Source: Massilia atriviolacea
GTDB lineage: Bacteria > Pseudomonadota > Gammaproteobacteria > Burkholderiales > Burkholderiaceae_D
Assembly (NCBI RefSeq): GCF_003953935.1
Contig: NZ_RXLQ01000005.1
Span: forward strand, 1-64,000
Length of the DNA stretch: 64,000 bases
Reading direction: 5' to 3'
The translations under genes and the position numbers were made by a program. The notes under the pieces were generated by a model, which saw nothing but the letters and a program-made list of their open reading frames with translations, was not told where the DNA came from and made no database searches. Positions 53,900 to 61,640 of this stretch are shown one piece after another; position 1 is the stretch's first letter; each line of letters starts with the position of its first letter.

Positions 53900-55462
53900 A
53901 TGCATAACGAAGGTGCCATCACTGTCATCACCGCTAAGCGTCTCACGCTAGCCCTTGCCGCCGCCGGCGCCATCGGTGGGGCGGTTGGTGCGATCGCGGT
54001 CAACCATAACAACGCAGTCGCCTCCGCTCCTGTTGCGCTGGCCGCGCAGGCGCCCGCCGCCGCGCCGGCCGCCACGCCGGCCGCCACCCCCGTCAATCCG
54101 GGCGCTCCCGCGCCGCTGGCGGCCGGCGTGGTGCTGCCCGACTTTACCCAGATCGTCTCGCGCAACGGCCCGGCCGTGGTCAACATCCGGGTGATGGGCA
54201 GCACCAAGACCGCCATGGGCCAGCAGCGCGGCCGCGGCATGCCGCAGTTCGACGAGGACGACCCGTTTTTCGAATTTTTCCGTCGCTTCCAGGGGCCGCA
54301 GATGCCCCGTGGACAACAACGCGACACGCCCGTTTTTGGCGCCGGTTCCGGGTTCATAATCAGCCCGGACGGTGTCATCCTGACCAACGCGCACGTGGTG
54401 CGCGACGCCAAGGAAGTCACGGTCAAACTGAACGACCGGCGCGAATTCCGCGCCAAGGTGCTCGGTTCCGACCCCAGGACCGATGTGGCGGTGCTCAAGA
54501 TCGACGCCAAGAACCTGCCGGTGGTGCCAATCGGCAAATCAAGCGATCTCAAGGTCGGCGAATGGGTGCTGGCGATCGGTTCGCCGTTCGGCCTGGAAAG
54601 CACGGTCACGGCCGGCGTGGTCAGCGCCAAGGGACGCACGCTGCCCGACGACAGCCAGGTACCCTTCATCCAGACCGACGTGGCGGTCAATCCCGGCAAC
54701 TCGGGCGGCCCGCTGTTCAATACCAAGGGCGAAGTGATCGGCATCAACTCGCAGATCTACAGCCAGACCGGCGGCTACATGGGCTTGTCGTTCGCCATCC
54801 CGATCGATGTGGCTTACCGCATCAAGGACCAGATCGTTACCACCGGCAAGGTGCAGCATGCCAAGCTCGGCATAGCGATCCAGGAAGTGAACCAGGGCTT
54901 CGCCGATTCCTTCAAGCTCGACTCGCCCGAAGGCGCGCTGGTGTCGAACGTGGAAAAAGGCGGCGCCGCCGACAAGGCGGGCCTGAAATCCGGCGACATC
55001 ATCCGCAAGCTGAACGGCCAGCCGATCGTGGCCTCGGGCGACCTGCCGGCCATGCTCAGCGTGGCCCAGCCGGGCGACAAGGTCAGCCTCGACGTCTGGC
55101 GCGACGGCAAGATCGTGCGCATCGATGCGCGCCTGGCCAATGCCAGCGACAAGGTGGCGCAGGACGATCGCGAGCCGGCCGCCGGCGCCGACCAGAGTGC
55201 AAAACTCGGCCTGGCCCTGCGTCCGCTCGATCCGAACGAGAAGCGCCAGTCCGGCATCGCCTCGGGCCTGGTGATCGAAGATGCGGCCGGGGCCGCGTCG
55301 ACGGCCGGGGTCCAGCCGGGCGACGTTTTGCTGTCGGTCAATGGCCGTCCCGTCAATTCGGTCGACCAGGTACGCGATGTGGTGGGCAAGGCCAGCAAGT
55401 CGGTGGCCTTGCTGATTCAGCGCGGTAATGACAGAATCTTCATTCCGGTGCGGATCGGGTAA
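53900..55462 (+). CDS. Deg-family periplasmic serine protease (DegP/DegQ/MucD type)
   Basis: Trypsin-like protease/chaperone of 520 residues for damaged envelope proteins. An N-terminal membrane or signal segment (TLALAAAGAIGGAVGAIAVN) precedes an Ala/Pro linker. The triad is His165 in LTNAHVV, Asp195 in RTDVAVLK and Ser268 in NPGNSGGPL. Two PDZ domains follow (GFADSFKLDSPEGALVSNVE; ASGLVIEDAAGAASTAGVQP). The ATG at 53900 has CCAGGAG in front. A two-component system follows after 42 bases, a pairing seen in envelope-stress loci. Confidence 0.95.
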   Translation: MHNEGAITVITAKRLTLALAAAGAIGGAVGAIAVNHNNAVASAPVALAAQAPAAAPAATPAATPVNPGAPAPLAAGVVLPDFTQIVSRNGPAVVNIRVMGSTKTAMGQQRGRGMPQFDEDDPFFEFFRRFQGPQMPRGQQRDTPVFGAGSGFIISPDGVILTNAHVVRDAKEVTVKLNDRREFRAKVLGSDPRTDVAVLKIDAKNLPVVPIGKSSDLKVGEWVLAIGSPFGLESTVTAGVVSAKGRTLPDDSQVPFIQTDVAVNPGNSGGPLFNTKGEVIGINSQIYSQTGGYMGLSFAIPIDVAYRIKDQIVTTGKVQHAKLGIAIQEVNQGFADSFKLDSPEGALVSNVEKGGAADKAGLKSGDIIRKLNGQPIVASGDLPAMLSVAQPGDKVSLDVWRDGKIVRIDARLANASDKVAQDDREPAAGADQSAKLGLALRPLDPNEKRQSGIASGLVIEDAAGAASTAGVQPGDVLLSVNGRPVNSVDQVRDVVGKASKSVALLIQRGNDRIFIPVRIG

Positions 55463-55504
55463 TCGTGCCCCTTCCGCCCGCAGGGTAAGAGAAAGAAGGA
55501 TGTA

Positions 55505-56167
55505 ATGCGGCTGCTGCTGGTGGAAGACGATACGATGATCGGCGAAGTGGTGCTCGACCTGCTCAGGGCCGAGCACTACGCGGTCGACTGGGTCAAGGAT
55601 GGCGAAATGGCCGACACGGCCTTGCGCCAGTCGCAAAGCTACGACCTGGTCCTGCTCGACTTGGGCTTGCCGCGCAAGGATGGCCTGGACGTGCTGCGCG
55701 CCATGCGCACGCGCAAGGACCGCACTCCGGTGCTGGTGGCGACCGCGCGCGATGCGGTCGAGCAGCGCATCGCCGGCCTCGACGCCGGCGCCGACGATTA
55801 CGTGCTCAAACCCTACGACCTCGACGAGTTGCTGGCGCGCATACGCGCCTTGCTGCGCCGTTCCGCCGGGCGTGGCGAACCGATCTTCGAATACAAGGCC
55901 ATCAGCATCAATCCCGCCACCCGCGAAGTGCAGGTCGACGGCGCGCCGGTGACCCTGTCGGCGCGCGAATGGGCGGTGCTGGAAGCCTTGATCGCGCGTC
56001 CCGGGGTGGTGCTGTCGCGCGCCCAGCTGGAAGAAAAGCTCTACAGCTGGCGCGATGAAGTGAGCAGCAACGCGGTGGAAGTGTATATCCACGGCTTGCG
56101 CAAGAAGCTCGGCAGCGACCTGATCCAGAACGTGCGCGGGGTCGGCTACATGGTGCCCAAACTATGA
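55505..56167 (+). CDS. OmpR/PhoB-family response regulator (QseB/PmrA-like)
   Basis: Regulator of 220 residues. The receiver domain has acidic pocket LLLVEDD, phospho-acceptor Asp52 in VLLDLGLPRKDG and Lys in YVLKPYDLDELLARI. The winged-helix output domain has LSAREWAVLEALIARPGVVL and EVYIHGLRKKLG. The start has an AGAAAGAAGGA site. It overlaps the kinase gene by four bases (ATGA). Its position right after the Deg protease gene suggests a shared transcript or stress theme. Confidence 0.94.
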   Translation: MRLLLVEDDTMIGEVVLDLLRAEHYAVDWVKDGEMADTALRQSQSYDLVLLDLGLPRKDGLDVLRAMRTRKDRTPVLVATARDAVEQRIAGLDAGADDYVLKPYDLDELLARIRALLRRSAGRGEPIFEYKAISINPATREVQVDGAPVTLSAREWAVLEALIARPGVVLSRAQLEEKLYSWRDEVSSNAVEVYIHGLRKKLGSDLIQNVRGVGYMVPKL

Positions 56168-57504
56168 ACCTGGCGCACTCGCTGCGCGGCCGTCTGTTGT
56201 GGTTTTTGCTCGCGGCCATCAGTATCGCCGCCGTGGCGCAAGCGTCGATCGCCTATCGCACGGCGCTGTCCGATGCCGACCAGATTTTCGATTACCACAT
56301 GCAGCAGATGGCGCTGTCGCTGCGTTCCAGCGCGCCCTTGTCCAACAATACCGAGACGGCCGCGAATGTGGAAGCGGACGCCGAAAACAACGAGCTGATG
56401 GTGCAGGTCTGGACGCCGGACGGGGTGCGCGTGTTCCGCACCGTCTCGCGCACCACCTTGCCGCAGCACGCGGTGCTGGGCTTTTCCAACGTCAAGGCCA
56501 ACAACACGACTTACCGCGTATTCTCGGTGCAAAGCAGCACCCAGACCCTGCAGATCGCCCAGGACATGGCGGTGCGGCGCAATATGGCCGGCAACCTGGC
56601 CTTGCGCACGGTCGGCCCGATCGCGGTGATGATGCCGATCCTGATGCTGGTGGTGTGGTGGGTGGTGAGCGGTTCGCTGCAACCGGTCTCGCGCGTGCGC
56701 AAGCAGGTGGCGGCGCGCCAGGCCGACGATCTGTCGCCGGTGTCGGAAGCCGACCTGCCGGACGAAGTGCTGCCGCTGGTGCAGGAATTGAACCTCTTGT
56801 TCGGGCGCGTGAAAACCGCCTTCGACGCCCAGCAGCATTTCGTGGCCGACGCCGCGCACGAATTGCGCACGCCGCTGCAGGCGCTGAAACTGCAGGCGCT
56901 GAGCCTGGAGCGGGCCGACAGTCCGGAAGCGCGCGGGGTGGCGATCGGCCGCCTGACGGCCGGCATCGAGCGCGCCACCCGGCTGGTCGAGCAATTGCTG
57001 GTGCTGGCGCGCCAGGAAGCGAGCGCGGCGAGCGGAGTGAAAACCCAGCCGGTCGAGCTGGCCGACCTGGCGCGGCGCGCCCTGGCCGACCTGGCGGGCG
57101 CGGCGCAGACGCGCGGCATCGACCTGGGCCTGACGCGCGCCGATGCGGCGCAGGTGACGGGCCAGCCGGACGCGCTGATGATCATGCTGCGCAACCTGAT
57201 CGACAACGCCCTGAAATACACCCTGTCCGGCGGCACGGTCGACATCAGCGTGACGGCGGAGGGCAAGGGAGCGGCCCTGGTGGTGGAAGACAGCGGGCCC
57301 GGCATTCCGGCCGACGAAAGGGAGCGCGTCTTCAACCGCTTCTATCGCATCGCCGGCAGCGAAGCCAGCGGTAGCGGGCTGGGGCTGGCGATCATCAAGG
57401 CGATCGCCGAGCGCCACGGCGCCCGGCTCAGCCTGGGCGAGTCGGCCAAGCTGGGCGGCCTGAGCGTGCGCATCGACTTCCCCGCCACCGGCAAGCCCGA
57501 CTAG
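56164..57504 (+). CDS. Membrane sensor histidine kinase (QseC/TctE-like)
   Basis: Kinase of 446 residues. Membrane segment 1 is LLWFLLAAISIAAVA. A periplasmic sensor region of about 120 residues (32-150) follows, then membrane segment 2 PIAVMMPILMLVVWWVVS. HAMP-like and dimerisation parts include FVADAAHELRTPLQAL with His232. The ATPase domain has LRNLIDNALKYTLSGG, DSGPGIP and SGSGLGLAIIKAIAER. It is translationally coupled to the regulator. The stimulus is unknown. Confidence 0.94.
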   Translation: MNLAHSLRGRLLWFLLAAISIAAVAQASIAYRTALSDADQIFDYHMQQMALSLRSSAPLSNNTETAANVEADAENNELMVQVWTPDGVRVFRTVSRTTLPQHAVLGFSNVKANNTTYRVFSVQSSTQTLQIAQDMAVRRNMAGNLALRTVGPIAVMMPILMLVVWWVVSGSLQPVSRVRKQVAARQADDLSPVSEADLPDEVLPLVQELNLLFGRVKTAFDAQQHFVADAAHELRTPLQALKLQALSLERADSPEARGVAIGRLTAGIERATRLVEQLLVLARQEASAASGVKTQPVELADLARRALADLAGAAQTRGIDLGLTRADAAQVTGQPDALMIMLRNLIDNALKYTLSGGTVDISVTAEGKGAALVVEDSGPGIPADERERVFNRFYRIAGSEASGSGLGLAIIKAIAERHGARLSLGESAKLGGLSVRIDFPATGKPD

Positions 57505-57521
57505 GGGGCAAGTAGGGGGAA

Positions 57522-57562
57522 GGGGTCAGACCCCGGTTTTTCAGTTAGGGGGTCTGACCCCG
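57522..57562. terminator. GGGGTCAGACCCC hairpin pair
   Basis: GGGGTCAGACCCCGGTTTTT forms a small GC stem followed by five T. A second copy GGGGTCTGACCCC lies 20 bases further and can also pair with the first. Located just after the kinase gene and before the convergent DUF2059 gene. Confidence 0.55.
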
Positions 57563-57597
57563 GTGTCCCCCGCAGCCGGCACCGTTACCGCCCAAGC

Positions 57598-58149
57598 CTA
57601 CTTCTTGATAATCGCCTGCAACAACGCAAACGCCTCATGCCGGATGGTCGCATCGGCGCCCGCCAATTCCTTGCGCGCCTGCACCAGTGCCGGCTTCTTC
57701 AGCATCTTCTTCTCTGCCGCGTTCGGCACCGGCGGTTCCGGCGGAAACATGCTGGCGCGGCTGTTATACGTCTGCTGCAGCAAGCGCTTGCCATAATCCG
57801 ACCCATAGAACGCGCTCAGCTCATTGGCCGTTTCCACCCCGATCACCCGCGCCACCGGCAGCGCCAGGCGTTTGTAGATCTCCTGCGGCGGCACCTTCTC
57901 GAGCTTGGCGAACACGCTGGCGCGCTGTTCTTCATTCACATAGCGGCTGGCGCCGGCCACCGAGCGCATCATTTTTTCCGACTGCATGGCTTCCAGCATG
58001 GCTTGCACGGCCTGGACACGGGCGGCATCGGGAGCGGCCACCGGCACCGAGGCGGTGGGCGCGGCGGCCGGGGCAGCGGCTGGCGCCGCCTGCGTGAGCG
58101 GCGCGCCGGCCAGCAGTGCGGCCATTGTCAGCGCGTAAATTGGTTTCAT
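57598..58149 (-). CDS. DUF2059-type exported protein
   Basis: Predicted periplasmic protein of 183 residues. The signal peptide (MKPIYALTMAALLAGAPLTQ) and an Ala/Pro/Val spacer precede a helical domain. AVQAMLEAMQSEKMMRSVAG and LSAFYGSDYGKRLLQQTYNS resemble DUF2059 proteins. Function of the family is unknown to me. It lies 125 bases after the TonB receptor in the same direction, with a terminator between, so it is probably transcribed separately. Confidence 0.78.
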   Translation of the reverse strand: MKPIYALTMAALLAGAPLTQAAPAAAPAAAPTASVPVAAPDAARVQAVQAMLEAMQSEKMMRSVAGASRYVNEEQRASVFAKLEKVPPQEIYKRLALPVARVIGVETANELSAFYGSDYGKRLLQQTYNSRASMFPPEPPVPNAAEKKMLKKPALVQARKELAGADATIRHEAFALLQAIIKK

Positions 58150-58214
58150 TCTTCATCCTTTTCAACAATCACAGGGCTGCCCGTCACCGGGCCAGCCGAT
58201 ACAATCATGCAAAA

Positions 58215-58247
58215 GGGCAGGCCAGGTCGACGCGACCCGGCCTGCCC
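58215..58247 (-). terminator. Terminator of the TonB-receptor gene
   Basis: Stem GGGCAGGCC(A)GGTCG / CGACC(C)GGCCTGCCC with a three-base loop. On the minus strand it is followed by TTTT (58214-58211), as expected for an intrinsic terminator 30 bases after the receptor stop. Confidence 0.75.
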
Positions 58248-58274
58248 CCCTCAGGCAGCTAGCTTGCGCTGCGC

Positions 58275-60659
58275 TTAAAACTTATGCCACAGGCGCGCAA
58301 AGTAAGACGCGCCGTTCATGCCGAACTGCACCGACTCATATTTGAAGCCATTGTCGGTCTGGTCCGGATCCTGTTCGGTCGGCTTGACGTTGAAAATATT
58401 CGCGCCGCCCAGGGTCAGCTTGGTCTTCTCGCTGAAATTATACGTAAAACTCAGGTCGGCCGAGGTCTTGGCCTTGTATACCTGGTTCGGGGTCGGAGGA
58501 CCGGACCAGGTGCCGAGGGTTTGCTTGCCGAAGTGGATCACCTTGAAATCGGTGCCGATCTTGCCCAGCAAGTACTCGAAGCCCAGGGTCGCCTTGCGCC
58601 GCGGTCCGCCCTGTTCCAGGAACAGGCGCTCGCGCTCGGACAGCAGCACGTCTTCATAACCCTTGAAGGCGGCCGGCGCATTCACGCCCGTCACTTCGGT
58701 CTTGCTGATGTTCATGGCCAGGAAGGTGTTCAGCTTGCCGCCCGCGACTTCGCTGCGGTTCGACACGGTCAGGTCCAGGCCTTGTGTCTTGGTATCGATC
58801 GAATTGACGAAGAACTGGGCAGCGCCCACGCCCAGGGTGCTCAGCAGCGGCACGATCGGCGCGTAATTATTGGCGTCGAAACGGCCCGAAAACACGATGC
58901 GGTCGTCGATCGCGATGCGGTACAGGTCGGCCGTGACCGAGGTGGTCGGGGTCGGCGTCCAGGTGCCGCCCAGGGTGAAGCTGACCGATTCTTCTTCCTT
59001 GAGCTTGGGAATCCCGATCGCGTTGGCGACATTGCCGCCGTTCGGCGCGAACACCGAATCGACCGGATTGCCGTTGACGAACTCGGTGAAGGTCGACGAG
59101 AAAAACGCTTGCTGCAGCGATGGTGCGCGGAAACCCGTGCTGGCCGAGCCACGCAACAGGAAGGCGTCGCTGATCTTGTAGGCGGCGGCCAGCTTGCCGG
59201 TCACGCTGTTGCCGAAGTCGCTGAATTTCTCGTAACGCAAGGCCGACAGCAGTTTCAGGCGCTCGGTGACGTCGGTCTCGACATCGACATAGGCGGCCAC
59301 GCTATGGCGGCTGCGGTCGGTGGCGTCGGCCGGGCGGAAGCCGGGGAAGCCCTGGCTGCCGGGATCGCCGCCGAAGCCGGGACCATCGACATCGTTGTAG
59401 GAACCGGCTTCGCCGGCAAAGATTTCGTAGTTTTCCTTGCGGAACTCGGCGCCGAAGGCCAGGTTCAGGCCGCTCATGATGTTGGGGAAATAGCGGCTGG
59501 CATCGGCATTCGTGGTCAGCTGCATCGCGGCAAAACCGCCGGCGTCGAATTGCGAGGCCGACACGCCCTTGCCGCCCTTGAGCAGGTCGGCGTTGGCGAT
59601 CGAGGCGTTCAAGGTGTTGCTGATGTTGTAGTGCATCTTGTTGTAGCCATAGGTCTGCGAGAAATCCGCATTCCACTCGCCCAGCTTGGCGCGATAGCCG
59701 ACAGTGCCGTAATGGTCGTCGATGTCGGCATTGATGTAGGGCGCGAAACCGTTCGGATACATGGCTTGCGCATTGCGCGTCGGAATCTGGTCCGGACCGC
59801 GTCCGAAGGCGGCCGAAGACGCGTCGCGCTTCTGGGTGCCGGCCGTGAAATACAGCTTGCCGTCGACCATGGGAATCTCGCCGTTCAGGTACAGGGTCTG
59901 GTTCTGCACCTTGCTGTCGCCGATGGTGCGCAGGCTGCCCGCCTCGGCCCGGTTCGAACGGCCGCGGTCGAGATACTCGCCCGTGATGCCGACCACGCCG
60001 CCGGCCACCGCCACGCCGCAGTAGGCCGACGCCAGGTAGTTCTCGCCGTCGCCGGCCGAATACTGGCCCGCGCCGAGCACGCTCTCGCAGCCGAGCGAGC
60101 GTTTCAGCTCGACGTTGATGACCCCGGCGATCGCGTCCGAGCCGTACTGGGCGGCGGCGCCATCGCGCAGCACCTGGATATTCTTTACCGCCAGCAGCGG
60201 AATCGCATTCATGTCGGTGCCGGTGTTGCCGCGGTTGCGCGCACCGAAAATATTCACCAGCGAGGTGCTGTGGCGGCGCTTGCCGTTCATCAACACCAGG
60301 GTCTGGTCGGAACCGAGGCCGCGCAGGGCGGCCGAGTCGACCAGGTCGGCGCCGTCGGCCCCGCTCTGGCGCGTCGAGTTGAACGAGGGCGAGATGTAGG
60401 TAAGGGTCTGGGCCAGGTCGAACTGGCCGCCTTGCTCGGCCAGGCGGGTCATGGGAATCAGGTCGACCGGGACCGCCGTATCGGTGGCGGAGGTGGCCGA
60501 GACGCGGCGCGAACCGACAATGCTGACGCTGGGAAGGACTTCTTCCTTGGCGGCCGGCTGGCCCGACTGGGCGAAGCTGGCGGGGGAATACACGGCGAGA
60601 GCGGCACTGCCGTACAAAGCGAGCAAGACGGACCTACGTAAAGTGGTGGGGTTGAACAC
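58275..60659 (-). CDS. TonB-dependent outer-membrane receptor
   Basis: Outer-membrane importer of 794 residues. A signal peptide (VLLALYGSAALAVYSPASFA) leads to a candidate TonB box (EEVLPSVSIVGSRR). The plug shows ALRGLGSDQTLVLMNGKRRH and IQVLRDGAAAQYGSDAIAGV. A long beta-barrel ends in GASYFARLWHKF with terminal Phe. The start codon is GTG, eight bases after GGAG. The uncommon plug motif style is that of receptors for sugars or other organic ligands rather than a clear siderophore signature; the ligand is unknown. Confidence 0.94.
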   Translation of the reverse strand: MFNPTTLRRSVLLALYGSAALAVYSPASFAQSGQPAAKEEVLPSVSIVGSRRVSATSATDTAVPVDLIPMTRLAEQGGQFDLAQTLTYISPSFNSTRQSGADGADLVDSAALRGLGSDQTLVLMNGKRRHSTSLVNIFGARNRGNTGTDMNAIPLLAVKNIQVLRDGAAAQYGSDAIAGVINVELKRSLGCESVLGAGQYSAGDGENYLASAYCGVAVAGGVVGITGEYLDRGRSNRAEAGSLRTIGDSKVQNQTLYLNGEIPMVDGKLYFTAGTQKRDASSAAFGRGPDQIPTRNAQAMYPNGFAPYINADIDDHYGTVGYRAKLGEWNADFSQTYGYNKMHYNISNTLNASIANADLLKGGKGVSASQFDAGGFAAMQLTTNADASRYFPNIMSGLNLAFGAEFRKENYEIFAGEAGSYNDVDGPGFGGDPGSQGFPGFRPADATDRSRHSVAAYVDVETDVTERLKLLSALRYEKFSDFGNSVTGKLAAAYKISDAFLLRGSASTGFRAPSLQQAFFSSTFTEFVNGNPVDSVFAPNGGNVANAIGIPKLKEEESVSFTLGGTWTPTPTTSVTADLYRIAIDDRIVFSGRFDANNYAPIVPLLSTLGVGAAQFFVNSIDTKTQGLDLTVSNRSEVAGGKLNTFLAMNISKTEVTGVNAPAAFKGYEDVLLSERERLFLEQGGPRRKATLGFEYLLGKIGTDFKVIHFGKQTLGTWSGPPTPNQVYKAKTSADLSFTYNFSEKTKLTLGGANIFNVKPTEQDPDQTDNGFKYESVQFGMNGASYFARLWHKF

Positions 60660-60753
60660 GCGACGGTCTCCGGATTTTTATAAGAAAGGAGATTGATTCT
60701 AATGCAATTTCTGTGCCCCACGTCCAGCGCTTTGTGGCGCAATGACAACGTTG

Positions 60754-61551
60754 TCAATCGCCAAGCACCGCTTCGGCCCGTCCGCCCACGAGGATTGCCG
60801 CGCCGTCGATCCGGGAGCGGATCAGGCAGGGCTGGCCCAGCGCAGCGCCCTGATGCACCGTGATGGTGCGGCCCAGCTGTGCGGCCAGGGCGCCGGCCGC
60901 CACCCCGGTGGCGCGGTCTTCCATGGCCGGGTCGAGATGGTTGAAATTGCGCCCTTCGTAGCCATCCTCGCCAGTGCGGCACAGCACGTAGCAACCGTTG
61001 ACGCCGTGCGCGCGGCCCCAGTCGACGATGCGCGCCAACGGCGGCTGCAGCGCGTGCAGGAGGGCGCGCTCAGGCACCTCGATCAGCAGCTTGGGACTGC
61101 CGACCGAGGCCAGCACCGGCGCGCGCGCCAGCATCAGGCCGGGCTGGTCCAGCAGCCAGGCGGCCAGGGCCGTATCGACCGGAACGGCGGGCACGGCCTG
61201 GGCTTGCAGCACCACAAAATACTCGTCTCCCTCGCGGCGCAGGCGCAAGGCTTGCCCGCGCATGGCCGTACGCAGGCCGATCTCCTGCGGCGCCTGTCCG
61301 GCGCGCGCAAACAGGACCTGCGCCGCAGCCAGGGTGGCGTGCAGGCACAAGGGACTGCGGGCGTGCGGATAGTAATAGTCCGCAACCCAGTTCGACCCCG
61401 GTCCCGCGTCCAGAAACACGCAGGCCGGATACGGCTGCCCGCGCGCAAACGCCTGGCGCGCCTCAGGTGCGTCCGGCCCGCCTTCCACCACCAGCGCCGG
61501 GTTGCCCTTGCCCGGCAATGCACCAAAACAGCGCACCAGATGAGCCTGCAT
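60754..61551 (-). CDS. PhzF-family isomerase-like protein lacking the catalytic glutamate
   Basis: Protein of 265 residues with the two-lobed PhzF/diaminopimelate-epimerase-like fold: CFGALPGKGNPALVV, PLCLHATLAAAQVL and MEDRATGVAAGALAAQLG. Aligned by eye with YddE, the SETAF motif that carries the general acid/base Glu reads PACVF, so residue 43 is Ala. The usual CGHAT reads CLHAT. Activity as a classical isomerase is therefore doubtful. The ATG at 61551 is chosen over an upstream TTG. It is divergent from dnaE2 and may be touched by the LexA box. Confidence 0.8.
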   Translation of the reverse strand: MQAHLVRCFGALPGKGNPALVVEGGPDAPEARQAFARGQPYPACVFLDAGPGSNWVADYYYPHARSPLCLHATLAAAQVLFARAGQAPQEIGLRTAMRGQALRLRREGDEYFVVLQAQAVPAVPVDTALAAWLLDQPGLMLARAPVLASVGSPKLLIEVPERALLHALQPPLARIVDWGRAHGVNGCYVLCRTGEDGYEGRNFNHLDPAMEDRATGVAAGALAAQLGRTITVHQGAALGQPCLIRSRIDGAAILVGGRAEAVLGD

Positions 61552-61589
61552 AGTTATTCCCAATTGGTAAGAAAATAGCCCAAGGTATA

Positions 61590-61605
61590 CTGTGTTTCCA
61601 TACAG
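61590..61605. promoter_or_regulatory. LexA (SOS) box of dnaE2
   Basis: CTGTGTTTCCATACAG is an exact CTGT-N8-ACAG operator, extended to TACTGT...ACAGTA like the one before imuA. It lies 35 bases before the dnaE2 ATG and 38 bases from the divergent PhzF-like start. Confidence 0.88.
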
Positions 61606-61640
61606 TAGTTTCCCTAGAATATTTATTTTAATCTTTTCTC

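Noticed and set aside
58284..60641. 785-codon open frame opposite the TonB receptor gene
   Set aside because: Antisense to a clear outer-membrane receptor; composition typical of GC-rich shadow frames.
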